Source of the DNA: Alitta virens
Taxonomy: Eukaryota; Annelida; Polychaeta; Phyllodocida; Nereididae
Assembly: GCA_932294295.1 (NCBI GenBank)
Contig: OW028585.1
Span: forward strand, 25,516,313-25,580,312
DNA length: 64,000 nt
Direction: 5' to 3'
This document shows positions 1 through 10,714 of this stretch, in pieces. The notes under the pieces are model-generated. The model saw nothing but the letters and a program-made list of their open reading frames with translations. It searched no databases and was not told where the DNA came from. Both the position numbers and the translations under genes were made by a program. Every line of letters begins with the position of its first letter. Positions within the stretch are counted from its first letter, which is position 1.

Positions 1-900
1 TTTAAGATGGGAATGGAAATAAGAAATTCAACTATTTGCACTGATAGCTCAGTGCCCATGCAATTGGAGTAGATTTTGTAGTCCTAAGTTTGGGCAATTC
101 TTTTTAGAATTTCATTGCATTTTTTTGGCAATTATTTTTAGGCATTTTATTGCATTTTTAACAAGTGTTTGACTACTAGACTCATATTAAGTAGTTCCTT
201 AGGAACTTTTTAAATTTTTTTTATATTCATATTTCTACTTCTAACGATGACAGACTGCTGTAAAGCACACCAGTTAATTTAAGATGAATAAATAAGTAGC
301 GCTAACAAGAAGAGATTTTTATGGCCATTAAACTTGAGAAACCCAGATTTAAAAATGATGCAATTAACTCCAAAAACAGTTGCTTTCACAACGTTTTTGA
401 TAAATATATAACCAACCAGAGTTAAGGTTAAATCAACCAAAGATATTACCTGACCTTACAACCATATTTGGTTAACTGAACAATTATTAATTACTTATTA
501 AAAAAGAACTCATGTACTTACTTAATTAAAAAAACTCATCTATTTAGAATTGCCTATAAACAAAAGGCTTCTTTAATCCAATCAGCAGTGAGCAGAAATC
601 TTTTCTGAAACAGGTGCTGTACAGTTTTATTGATTTATTAATTTATTATTAATTATTATTGGTTTAGAATCAAAAGTCTTGTATTTGTATCAAAACAACC
701 CATGTGTTTGTGAATGTTGATCTCTAACCGCAGTCAACACGTGAGGTCAAAAAGGTTAAAGATTATATCTTTAGTCGTGAAAGTGAACCATGAAGAATAG
801 TTTTTGCAAGTAAGAAGTTAGTAAACAGGGCAGATGCTCATTATATATTAATAACACTGCACAATAAAACAACTTTTTGTCTCCTGAAAGGAACATGAGC
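1..900. other. AT-rich intergenic DNA, nothing recognised
   Basis: No open reading frame, RNA gene or repeat unit that I can support was found here. The sequence is AT-rich with short homopolymer runs. Confidence 0.5.
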
Positions 901-918
901 TCAGGTATACCCATGGGG

Positions 919-1093
919 TATAGATTGATTGATAGATACTGAGATAGATAGGTAGGTAGATAGATAGATAGACAGCTAGATAGATAGATAGATAGATAGA
1001 TAGAAAGATAGATATATGGATAGATAGATAGATGGATAGATGGATAGGTTAGATATATGGATAGATGGATAGATAGATAGAGGGATAGACAGC

Positions 1094-1131
<38 letters not shown>

Positions 1132-1355
1132 TATGGATAGATGGATAGACAGCTAGATAGTTAGATATATGGATAGATGGATAGATAGATAGATAGATAG
1201 ATAGATGGATAGACAGCTAGATAGATAGATAGATAGATGGATAGAATAGATAGATAGATGGATAGATGGATAGATAGATATATGGATAGGATAGATAGAT
1301 GGATAGATAGATAGATAGATAGATGGATAGATAGATATATAGATGGATAGACAGC

Positions 1356-1400
<45 letters not shown>

Positions 1401-1415
1401 GGATAGATAGATCAT
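919..1415 (+). repeat. GATA tetranucleotide microsatellite, about 500 bp
   Basis: A nearly continuous run of GATA/GATG units with regular interruptions. The phrase GACAGCTAGATA recurs several times, so the array has a higher-order structure rather than being pure tetranucleotide. The reading frames through it (Tyr-Leu-Ser-Ile repeats on the minus strand) are artefacts of the repeat. Confidence 0.97.
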
Positions 1416-1499
1416 CACTGAGTGTCCATTGCTTAGCACCAAACGAAGCTGACAATTTCTGCTTGAGGTGGGTGTTTGTTTGAACCTGCTAAAAGCTGG

Positions 1500-1542
1500 T
1501 ATGCAGAAACACAGGGTAAAGCCCTAATCCACCCAGCCACCA
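1500..1542 (+). mobile_element. SINE family 1, 3' tail fragment
   Basis: The sequence matches the 3' end of the tRNA-derived SINE seen complete near 60.63 kb: a GCAGAAA-type start followed by GTAAAGCCCTAATC. The tRNA head is missing, so this is a truncated copy. Confidence 0.55.
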
Positions 1543-2402
1543 CCCCACCCCGCAGGCTGTTGTCGCACATGTCGAACTGACATTTGAATTTGTGTAAATG
1601 AAAAAAAAAAAACTAAAAAAAAAACTATTCATTATTACATTATTCCCTGCAAACACATCCAGATTGTAACAATCATGACAACATTTGACTAATATATATT
1701 GCACAACGCACTATTGAAGTGAGGACCCCAAACTAACTATTAACTGACTAGACCATAATATTAGGTTTGAGATAACTTCAAAAATAAACCAATAATATTT
1801 TGACATTTAATATTCGGAAACAAATTGTCACAATTTCATAGCACGGACTCCTAAAACATTGCAGCAATATCTCAGATAATATTAAATATTCCCAATATGA
1901 TATTACCAAAATATCTATAAACACTCTGATTATCATTTTGGCTTATATAACATCAGTATTGCAGAACATATGTCACATTATGAAAGTGTGGACCCTAGAA
2001 AAGCATGCAGAAATTGTATACATAAAAAAAATTAAAAATTACCAAAAAATATTTTTTTGAAATTATTTGAGGAAATATTTTCTCAACATGTGAGTATAAG
2101 CCACGAGCAATATGTCGAAAATAAGTTTTCTTTGCAGGATTCAGTCTATTAACTGCTACTAACTATATGACCTCAGGCTGAAATACTATTTTTAACTTGT
2201 ATATTTGATAGTATCTGCCATATATACTGCATGAAAGAGTTCTTCTGGCGTGGTATATTTCTTAGGATATTTTTGTGGTCTACTTTTGGGACACACTCCA
2301 AGGCAGATTCGATATCATCTAAATAATTTCTTATTCCTGAATTATTATCCCGTAAATATTATGGCATTAGGCTGAAAATGAGCCAACACTGGGCCAACTA
2401 AC

Positions 2403-2475
2403 CAGTCCCAGATAGCATTCCAAATTGTTTCAACATCGGCACAATGTCGGCGATGTCAAAACGATGTTATACAGA
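2403..2475 (+). repeat. One end of a CCCAGATAGCATTCC MITE
   Basis: It carries the terminal motif CCCAGATAGCATTCC followed by degenerate AACATCGG/GATGTC motifs. These are shared with the complete inverted-repeat copies at 16.53 and 36.54 kb. The opposite terminus is not visible, so this copy is truncated or decayed. Confidence 0.6.
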
Positions 2476-2595
2476 CGTGTCACAGGGCAGACCATGGGGC
2501 TGGCAATGGTTCCTCTGGGTCATATTATCCAATAATTAAATGGAATGGAAATTACGTTTTGCTCTAAGTTAGCAACTGCCCATCATGCATTTCAA

Positions 2596-2715
2596 GGCAG
2601 TTGGGTGGTCTAGTGGTAAGACACTCGCCTTCTACTCTGAAGTACCCGGTTTCAATCCCAGGCCCAGGCACCCTTCATGAGCAACATTCTCGCTGGATTT
2701 TGACTCATGCAGCAT
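2596..2715 (+). mobile_element. SINE family 2, tRNA-derived head
   Basis: An A-box-like TGGTCTAGTGGTAAG is followed at tRNA spacing by a B-box-like GGTTTCAATCC. The acceptor arms do not pair, so I do not call it a tRNA gene. The sequence after the head (CTTCATGAGC...CTCGCTGGAT) matches the copy near 17.4 kb (CTTTATGAGC...TTGGCTGGAT), which marks it as a dispersed SINE. Confidence 0.6.
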
Positions 2716-2879
2716 ACATAGGTAATTTAAGAAGCCTTAGTTGTTTAAATATAGGATTGGTAAGGGAATAGTATTTTGATAAGCTAATTATTCTTACTAT
2801 CTTTTTCTGTAATTTAAATATAGATTCACTGCAAGATCCCCACTAAAAAAAGCCCATACTTCAAGTAAGGTAAAAACAT

Positions 2880-5290
2880 GGTGTTGTACAGAGTAATTAA
2901 TGTATATTTTGGTAGCATGTGATTTAATTCATTCAATACTGCTGTGAATTTATATAATTTGTTTCGAATGTGGTTGATATGTGACTTCCAAGAGAGATGC
3001 TTGTCTATTAATACCTAAAACATTTAATTCATCGAGGTACTCAACAGAGGTATTTTCAGTATTACGGAAGGGTTTTACTATTCTCTGATGAGTATGGAAC
3101 ACCATGGCCTTAGTTTTGTTTATGTTTGGTGATAATTTGCTAAGTTTGAGCCAATTACTAACTTTATTTAGTTCTTAATTTATGTTATTTTCTTGCATGG
3201 GGCCAGTGCCAAATGTGTTCAAGGTTGCAGATAGGGTAGTTTGGTCAGCATATACTATTGGATAAAAAAAAATTACTAGCAGATGAAATATCATCAATAT
3301 AGATTAGAGAAGTGGACCTAACATTGAACCTTGTGGTACGCCTGTAGTTATAAGTCAGATGTAATGTTAGCTATTTCTGTAGATTGAGTTCAAATTTTTA
3401 ACTAACTTTCAAACGATTTCAAAGGGCTGTTGCGAATTCCATAATAATTTAACTTATATAATAGTATTTCATGATCTAAGGTATCAAATTCCTTTGATAA
3501 ATCGAGATGTGTATTAATGGGAATTTCATCATTGTCCATTTTAGTTGCAATTTTATTAATTAATTCAGATCTGAATCCATACTGATTGTTATATAACTGT
3601 AATTAGGAGAAATTCTTATGTAGCTGATTGTGCATTGCCCCCTCAAAAACCTTGGACACACTTGGCAGAATTGAAATTGGTCGATAATTATTAAAAGTTA
3701 TGAAGGCTATTTTAAGCAGTTTGATTAATTACAGCAGTTAATGGTTCAGCAAAATCATCTTTAATTAGTTTGAGTAGTTTGTTAAAGAGTTTATCACAAC
3801 CTGAAGTAGGTTTATTTTTAAGTTTATTAATAATTTCTTTAATATTATCACGGTTGATCATAATAAATGAGAAATTATGAGGAGTAGGTGTCAGTAAATA
3901 GTCTTTAAATGATTTACCTACAGGATAATTAATTTGTGATGGGTTCAACATTTGTGAAACACTTATTGAATTCATTCTCAATTGTAGTGTGGTCAGATAC
4001 AGGGGTGTCATTAATTATGAATTAGTTTGAAAGATATTTATCATTTTGGTTTTCGTTGTTTAAGATATCTTGAACTGTGCTCCATGTCTTCTTAATATAA
4101 GAAATTATTTTATTTGCCGAATGTAATTTCTCCTTTTGAATTTATCGAAGCATTAGGGATAATATATATATATTATTTTATTCGTACATATATAATAGTA
4201 CACGTGAAATTATATGTAAAAAAAGAAAAGAAATTCAATTTATGGAAAGTTCAAATATCATTTGGCGAACCTCTGTTGGTTCAAGTACAGTTTCTGACAA
4301 ATTGTCTCTGACATCACTCAGTTCGTAAATAACTTTTGCATCATGTCTTGGAGTCATCTTGCACTTTTCAGTACATATAACGTTTTTGCTTTTCTAATAT
4401 TCTGCTTCAGGGTGCGGTTATAAGTTTGGAGGTTGACCTTCATGTTATGTATTCATTGTTAGTAGTTGGAGTTCTGTGTAATTTAGCATAGAGGTTGTCA
4501 CAATATTTAATGGAATAAAGTATACCTATGGTCATCCATTTACTCTTCTTATGTTTATGTCTGTCATATCCAACTATTTTTACTGGGAGGTAATTGTCCA
4601 CTGACTGTGTGATGTGTTTATCAATTAAATTATAATTATCATTGGGATAGGTTTTAATTGAAGATTTATATATTATATTTATTTTAGTAATTAAGTTCAA
4701 ATTAGCATTATCATTTTTAAAATGATTCAAAGTCTGGCTGTCATTTGGAAATATTTTTATTGAGAATTTTTCCTAACTTTTAAATAATCAAGTATAACAA
4801 AGTAAGGTTGGTGGTTGGAAATATTAATTCTAGTTGAATATAGTAAGTAACCTTTGGGATAAACAAATTTGACAGAATATTTTGAAAGTATTCATGAACG
4901 ATTAATTTTTTTTCATTTCAGAAGATTTTAAGTCTTGATGAATGTTGGTAGATTAGCAATATTTTCACATGGTGGCCGATATATTGCCTATGATTAATTT
5001 CTTATGAGGTATCAAAACATTGCTATTGTGATCATAATTACTTGTGTATATTTCGATAAACTGCCCATCTCCAAATATCTGAAATCATCGTAAATTTGCA
5101 ATAAAATCAAACTTCGCATGTAGAGACTGACAATTAAGGCTAAGTATGGTAAATGTATCTTTCTTACTCTGTATTATATCAATGAGGGAATTGCCATCAC
5201 AATATGGTGAATGTTTTTATATTACAGGTGATTCATCATCATTACTTTCATCAATGTGTCCATCCATAACATCAATTAGTGATAAATTTG
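2880..5290 (-). mobile_element. Degenerate non-LTR retrotransposon (LINE) ORF2, endonuclease plus reverse transcriptase
   Basis: Read on the minus strand, blocks of an ORF2 polyprotein occur in the correct order. Near 5,090-5,220 is an endonuclease N-terminus with LSLNCQSLHAKFD. At 4,440-4,730 is the end of the endonuclease with the KHKKSKWMT block. At 3,712-4,011 the reverse transcriptase begins (NKPTSGCDK). Near 3,240-3,340 are traces of the YADD-type catalytic motif (here YADQ) and the preceding PQG block. Many stops and frameshifts separate the blocks, so this is a dead copy. The same family is seen at 34.6, 39.1 and 53.8 kb. Confidence 0.75.
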
Positions 5291-5299
5291 TCATTGTTC

Positions 5300-6380
5300 A
5301 GTAATTCATTAAATATCATAAGAGTCACCTTTAAACAGAAAGGTAAGGACAATAACATAAATAAATTCAAGTGAGATCATTGTTATCCGCCATACTGTGA
5401 CAATCAGCACTCCTGAAAGGTGAATGACATGAGGGGAAGCCAACCTGTTAGACGGTGAACCATGTCACTATTGACATCGTTAGTTTTGCTCAACTTTTAA
5501 TGTAATTATATCAATGCAAAATATTCGAACAGTTACGCAGATTGTTGCAAAACTTCATAAATTATTATTACATTTCATGAAATTATTGTGTTGATCTATT
5601 TATCCATATGTATTATGGATTTGAGAGCAATGTTCTGTTTTAACCAACTGTCACATTTTAGTGGAAGTACCAGGTTTATTTTGTCTTTTTATTTTGTTAC
5701 GGGTTGTTTGTGCAGTGGTGAAGTAATAGGGGTAAGTGTGACACACATGTCCTACCAACTGCATGAGTGCCCATGCGGCAGAAGCTTGTATGAGCCAAAG
5801 TCAAAACAGCCAGATTTATATTTGGAAAGCCACTAACTTAGGAGTGTTTTGTGTCATACTACACGCCATGCAATCTATTTACGTCAGGGAGATGGCAATT
5901 TTACAGAAATTCCCAAAAGGACATAAACTTCGTACCTTACTGCCAAGATGGAATGTTTATTTCACTGGCAGCATAAATGTGTCATTTGAAGTAACTTGAA
6001 CATTCCAGTACGATTTGTGCAGTAATGGAGTGCGTAGGTGGACAGATAAAAACTAATATTTAACGTGGGCCTAACCTTCATTGAAAAATTCTTTATTTAA
6101 CTGTTACCGATAGAAAATTTTCTTATTAAACATCAAAATTAATCTTGAGCTAAGGAAATTTACTTTATGTTTACACAGGGGCGTTGCCAAGCGAGGGGGG
6201 GGGATTAAATGGGGGGGTCAGAAATTAAGTCACAATTCACTGAGGGATCAAACGTTTATATCCAACAGGTAAAGAGCCACAGACAGTGTCTGTTCCAGGA
6301 ATATTAATAACATGAATATTTTTCTCAGCTCAAACCATAATTACATGTTCAGGTGACACATAGGAATGGGCAAATAATAT
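5300..6380. other. Intergenic DNA, no supported gene
   Basis: Short overlapping frames exist (5,588-5,999), but they show no domain, no recognisable splice structure and no similarity to anything I recognise. A G-rich run lies near 6,190-6,222. Confidence 0.45.
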
Positions 6381-6642
6381 CTACTCAAAGTCGGCCCAGT
6401 ATTGGCCTAATGTTGCTCCAACATCAAATTGGCCCACTTTTGGCCAACAGCAGGTTGGCGTCCCGCTGTTGAACCCGCCGTTGGCCTGTGGTCGCCGGTG
6501 CACTGTTTGCAAAATGTGGTCTGGATGATCCCAAATCAGATTTTTCTTAAATGTCTTCTGTACTTCCAGCTCTTTCTAAGCAGTCCAACACATCAGACAA
6601 CTCAGCCACTGCTCCACGCTATAAATAGTAAACTTTTGTGTA

Positions 6643-7187
6643 AAGCCCTGTTCCCACATAGCCGATTTTGCCGTAGTGAACCCGTAGTATGATGTAACGG
6701 TTACGTAACGGCCAAAATGCGAGGGATTCTGGCGGAAAAAGGCGCTGGGCATGACCCGGCGGGTGACTCGGCGAGTTACCTCTGGAAGCTGTCGGCTTAC
6801 TACTAGTATCCCTGAACAACACGCCGGGTGTACTACGAGTGCAATTAGCGGCGGGTAAGCCGGCGGGTTCGATGGGTAAGCCGGCGGGTTCAACGGGTGA
6901 CTCGCCGAGTTCGATGGGTGACTCGCCGAGTTCGACGGATTCATGACAGATTTTTGAATATCCGTGAGAATCTGACGGGTGTGCCATGCAGCGCGTCATA
7001 CTCGGCTGCCGGCTCCAAAACTCCCAGATTGGCCACGGGTCTCAGTAGTTACTCGCCGGGTATCGCCCGACAGCGAGGAGTAGTCGTCGGGTTTGCTACA
7101 GATTGGGCCCTCGAAGCGCGTTGCGTAACACTTACATCATACTACGGGTTCACTACGGCAAAACCGGCTATGTGGGAACGGGGCTTA
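6643..7187. mobile_element. TIR element of about 545 bp (non-autonomous DNA transposon)
   Basis: The left end (AAGCCCTGTTCCCACATAGC) is mirrored at the right end, and the match continues inward for about 60 bp through the CGTAGTGAACCCGTAGTATGATGT region. The GC-rich interior holds four 21-bp direct repeats at 6,853-6,936. I see no obvious target-site duplication and no transposase. The open frames here reflect GC content. Confidence 0.75.
6853..6936 (+). repeat. 21-bp tandem repeat, 4 units
   Basis: Four consecutive 21-mers start with GGGTAAGCCGGCGGGTT (two units) or GGGTGACTCGCCGAGTT (two units). They form two sub-types, AABB, inside the 6.64-7.19 kb inverted-repeat element. Confidence 0.85.
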
Positions 7188-7189
7188 AG

Positions 7190-9060
7190 TCATGGCCAGT
7201 TAGCTCTATATATAGACCATGTGGTCAATCGCCCGAAAGAACGATGTTTGGCTTGTTCTACTGCGGTAAAATTCCATGGTTAACGATTCAAATATGTCTA
7301 AAACATTAATTTATGCATTTTGAATGTGGTAACTAAGGACTTCTTGCAAATTAGCTGAAACTATGGTCATAGAGCAACAGATACATCCAGCAGGCTGCAA
7401 GCAGCATTAGCTGGATCAAAAACACGGTCTTGTGCAGACAATTGGGTAATGCCTTTCTCAAAATGATAGGCATTGGGTTGACATTGCTCAGTGATGACAG
7501 CACTTATACTTTAACTAATACGACCAATGTCAGAAAAGCCAGTCCTGGTACACTGGTTGGGTCACAATGCCAACCAACAACAGACAAACCTCATAAAAGT
7601 ATTTGGCCTTTGTGACATTTCTTGACTAAACATCGCTAAAAGCAAAAATACCTTCAAAATTCCTGTGAACAATTTCATAAAACGAGAATTACAGCCAAAA
7701 TAGCCTTAAGATATTCAGCCAAGCTTAACTGCGCAGCAATAAAAGGAAAATAATGATCTCTTTGAAACAAAACAAAAAAGAGAGACCTCCTGCAGAACTA
7801 GTTGAAGTAGTCTAGAAAAAGATAATTGATAAAGATAAGATAACATTTTATTTAAAGTCGGTGGTGATACAAATAACAATAAAACATAAGCTATAAAAGC
7901 TTTTCGCCGACAGAAACTTGTGACAAAAAATGATGTATATAATATAGACTAAAAGCTAACAGATATTGACAAGGTATCATCTCAAAAGATTACAATAAAT
8001 TAGTATAGTTCATGTAAATTTATCTATTTGTATTTTTTGCCGAAATTGCTATAAAATCTACTTTTCCATAGTTATATATGTTCATTTTCATTTCAGTGTT
8101 GACAGATCCTCGCTACTCTTACCTAGCTACCCACAACTGCCTGCCAATCAACCACTTGCACCATCTATAGTATTAGTAATAATTATAAAAAGAGACCTTT
8201 GCTTGTTAGTATTACTATGAACATTTTTTTTTATATATTTCAAAATTTCCTGCTATTAATTTGTGTAGAATTTTGTCTAGTTTTTTTAAAAGATATATTA
8301 TAAGTACCTTATCTAAATATTTTCATTATTCTGAAATTTGCAGTGTCTATTCAGAAATATATGACATGTTTTGCAAATTTATTGGTATAATTCAGATCCA
8401 CATTTAAAAATATATAATCATGTTTCGTTTCTCCACATTAACATATATATAATTGACAGGTTCAGTGAGTGTAGCATTTTTGAACCGCTTACCTGCTGTT
8501 TTAAACAGTTTGAGAAATGATTTCATTTCAACATTGGCTATTTGTAATTAATTACAGTGTGCAGCTTTAAATGCATTCAGCTATCAGAAACATAAAGAGC
8601 AATTGACAGATCCAATTTGTGTAATTACACGGTTTCACTTGAGAAAGAGCGAGAGTAGTTATAATTTCAGTAGATATTAAGCTTTTGTTGAACAATTAGC
8701 CTAGCCACTTTTGACCCATGGTCCTCCATTCAAAGTTGTGCTCCACAGGTACTTCGTTTCGTGACATCACTGATGTTTGTGTACATTTAGTTGTGGCTTG
8801 ATCACTCACACCTTTTGCTTCACGTGCTTGATGACTTCACAAAAGGGCATGTTCGGCTTCCTTGAATAATATTGCGCAACTAGTGTTAAAATCAAAGACA
8901 ATGTCATGACTTACGGAATCACGTGACATCAAATTTGACTGCGCATAACCAATTTTCTTTTTGTTAAATCCACTGGTGTTTCTGAAAACCAATTTTGTCC
9001 CGATTCTTTTTTATAGTGCAATCAACTATCTTAACTAAGTAAAAAGGGTATTTATTATTT
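7190..9060. other. Intergenic DNA, no supported gene
   Basis: AT-rich DNA without a credible coding region or clear repeat structure. Confidence 0.45.
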
Positions 9061-9065
9061 AGCTA

Positions 9066-9248
9066 GGGTGGGTGGATTAGGGCTTTACGTCCTGTATTTC
9101 TGCCCCTGATGGGCTAATTAGGACAGGCAGGGACCATGGCAATGAGACGAAGGATGAAACAGCCATCCAACTTAGGCTTGACCGGGAATTGAACACGGGA
9201 CCCAGTGGTTTTATAGCCCAACACGCTTCCTCTGAACTAGGCCCCCAC
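9066..9248 (-). mobile_element. SINE family 1, tRNA-derived, near full length
   Basis: This is the reverse complement of the SINE at 60.63 kb. Read on the minus strand it has a tRNA-like head with a GGTTC-type B box, then the body TTGGATGGCTGTTTCATCC, CATGGTCCCTGCCTGTCC and TAATTAGCCC, then the tail GTAAAGCCCTAATCCACC. The open frame across it is not a gene. Confidence 0.88.
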
Positions 9249-9517
9249 CTATAATATTTGGCTAATGCGCTGAAAGCTAGGAAGTTGTTGACATGTTTGC
9301 AAGTCCCAACATGTGAAAACGTCATATTCGCAAAAAAAGTACGACTTATAAAAGGACTGTTAGGCAAGATAATTAAAAATAAGTTAACATTGCATGCAAG
9401 GATATTTCTTTAGTAAACTGTTAACCGCTTCAATTACCTAGGACTACAGGCATTTCCATACCAAAGTCATATTAAGCATTTTCCCACGTTGTCATATTGA
9501 CACTTGAACTGGAATGG

Positions 9518-9551
9518 GGGGGGGGGGGAGGAGTGGGAGGGGGGGGGGGGC
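9518..9551 (+). repeat. Interrupted poly-G tract
   Basis: Two runs of ten or more G are separated by AGGAGTGGGA. The pattern could form a G-quadruplex. No gene start lies near it. Confidence 0.85.
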
Positions 9552-9689
9552 AGTCTCAGGAGTCAATGGCACTGATTTGGAAATCTTGTCATGTAAACAT
9601 ATTCTGGGGATGGGGTTTGATCAAGTGATAAATGACAAAACACGGTCAGTGTTTTTATAAAATAAAGACAGAAAAGAATATGACAGAAA

Positions 9690-10711
9690 TATGGTGGCCG
9701 AGAAGTGCACTTCGCAGTCTCGTGGTTTCGTGGGAAGACAGCATCCTTCGCACCACGACAGTCCCCATTTTTGCACCACGAAAGTTATCAACTTTTGCCC
9801 CAAAAACGTGCCAACGTTTGCACCAAGATACTACCAACTTTCTCCCCAAGAAAGCCCCACTCTCGTTCCAAGAAACTACCAACTTTCATACCACGAAAGT
9901 ACCAACTGTCATACCACGAAAGTACCAACTGTCATACCACGAAAGTACCAACCGTCATACCACGAAAGTACCAACTTTCGTGTCACAAAACTGCTAACCT
10001 GCCCCCCTCACTTAAATTAACTTCATAAATATTGAACGTACAGAGCTGTATTTATATCCATGGATGCCCCTATCACAGATACATCTTTGCAAAGAACAAA
10101 GCAGTAGATGCAGTATTAATGGCTTAAAAGACAAGAAACAGTCGGCGAGGGGGGCAGGCAGGCGGGGTGCCCAAGTCCCCTCTCTTGTGGTCTAGGAGCC
10201 TGTGTTTAGCCGCACTTATCTCTGGATTTAGTTTACCTAGAATACTGGTTGATACATTATTAGACAGGTGCTCTCTTATTCTGATTAGTTGTGGTAATAT
10301 CACATTTCTATAGCCTTTAGTTTGGGAACAATGTTGAGTTGAAAATGACGCAACATACAACTAATCTTGTTAGTTATAAAAATCGCATTTTGCATCGTTT
10401 TCAACTCAAGATTGTACCCAAACTAAAGACTGTAGAACTATGAGAAGGAAGAGGAGTTACTCTTACAAAGCTACATACTTGTTGCTTGAATTAGCCTTCA
10501 CTTTCGTGGTGTGAAACATATGTGATAGCTCTATTACTTTCGTGGTATGACAGTGCTATCACTGTCGTGGTACGAAGGTTTCGTGGTGCCAAGGTGTCGT
10601 GGGGCGAAAGTAGGTGCTGTCGCAGTCCGACAGCTCAACTTTCGGGGGGCGAAGGTTCAACTGTCGGGGGGCGAACCTTCGCACAAAGAAGTGAACTCCT
10701 CGGCCACCATA
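9690..10711. mobile_element. Fold-back DNA element, 1,022 bp, with 6-bp target-site duplication
   Basis: The left terminus TATGGTGGCCGAG and its inverted copy at the right are flanked by the direct repeat CAGAAA (9,684-9,689 and 10,712-10,717). The left arm carries tandem copies of ACCACGAAAGTACCAACT (best at 9,880-9,980). The right arm carries the same motif inverted (TTTCGTGGT/GGGGCGAAAG, 10,500-10,680). A further imperfect inverted repeat around TTTAGTTTGGG(A/T)ACAAT lies at 10,315-10,430. No transposase is visible. Confidence 0.88.
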
Positions 10712-10714
10712 CAG

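Noticed and set aside
1153..1455. Tyr-Leu-Ser-Ile repeat frames on the minus strand
   Set aside because: They are translation of the GATA microsatellite.
2596..2670. Possible tRNA gene
   Set aside because: A and B boxes are present, but the acceptor and anticodon arms do not pair, and the downstream sequence matches other dispersed copies. It is a SINE head.
6429..7309. Cluster of overlapping frames on both strands
   Set aside because: The local GC-rich inverted-repeat element lacks stop codons by composition. No frame has a recognisable domain.
9632..10028. Overlapping frames of about 100-120 codons with repeated TTKVPT-like units
   Set aside because: They are generated by the terminal motif array of the fold-back element.
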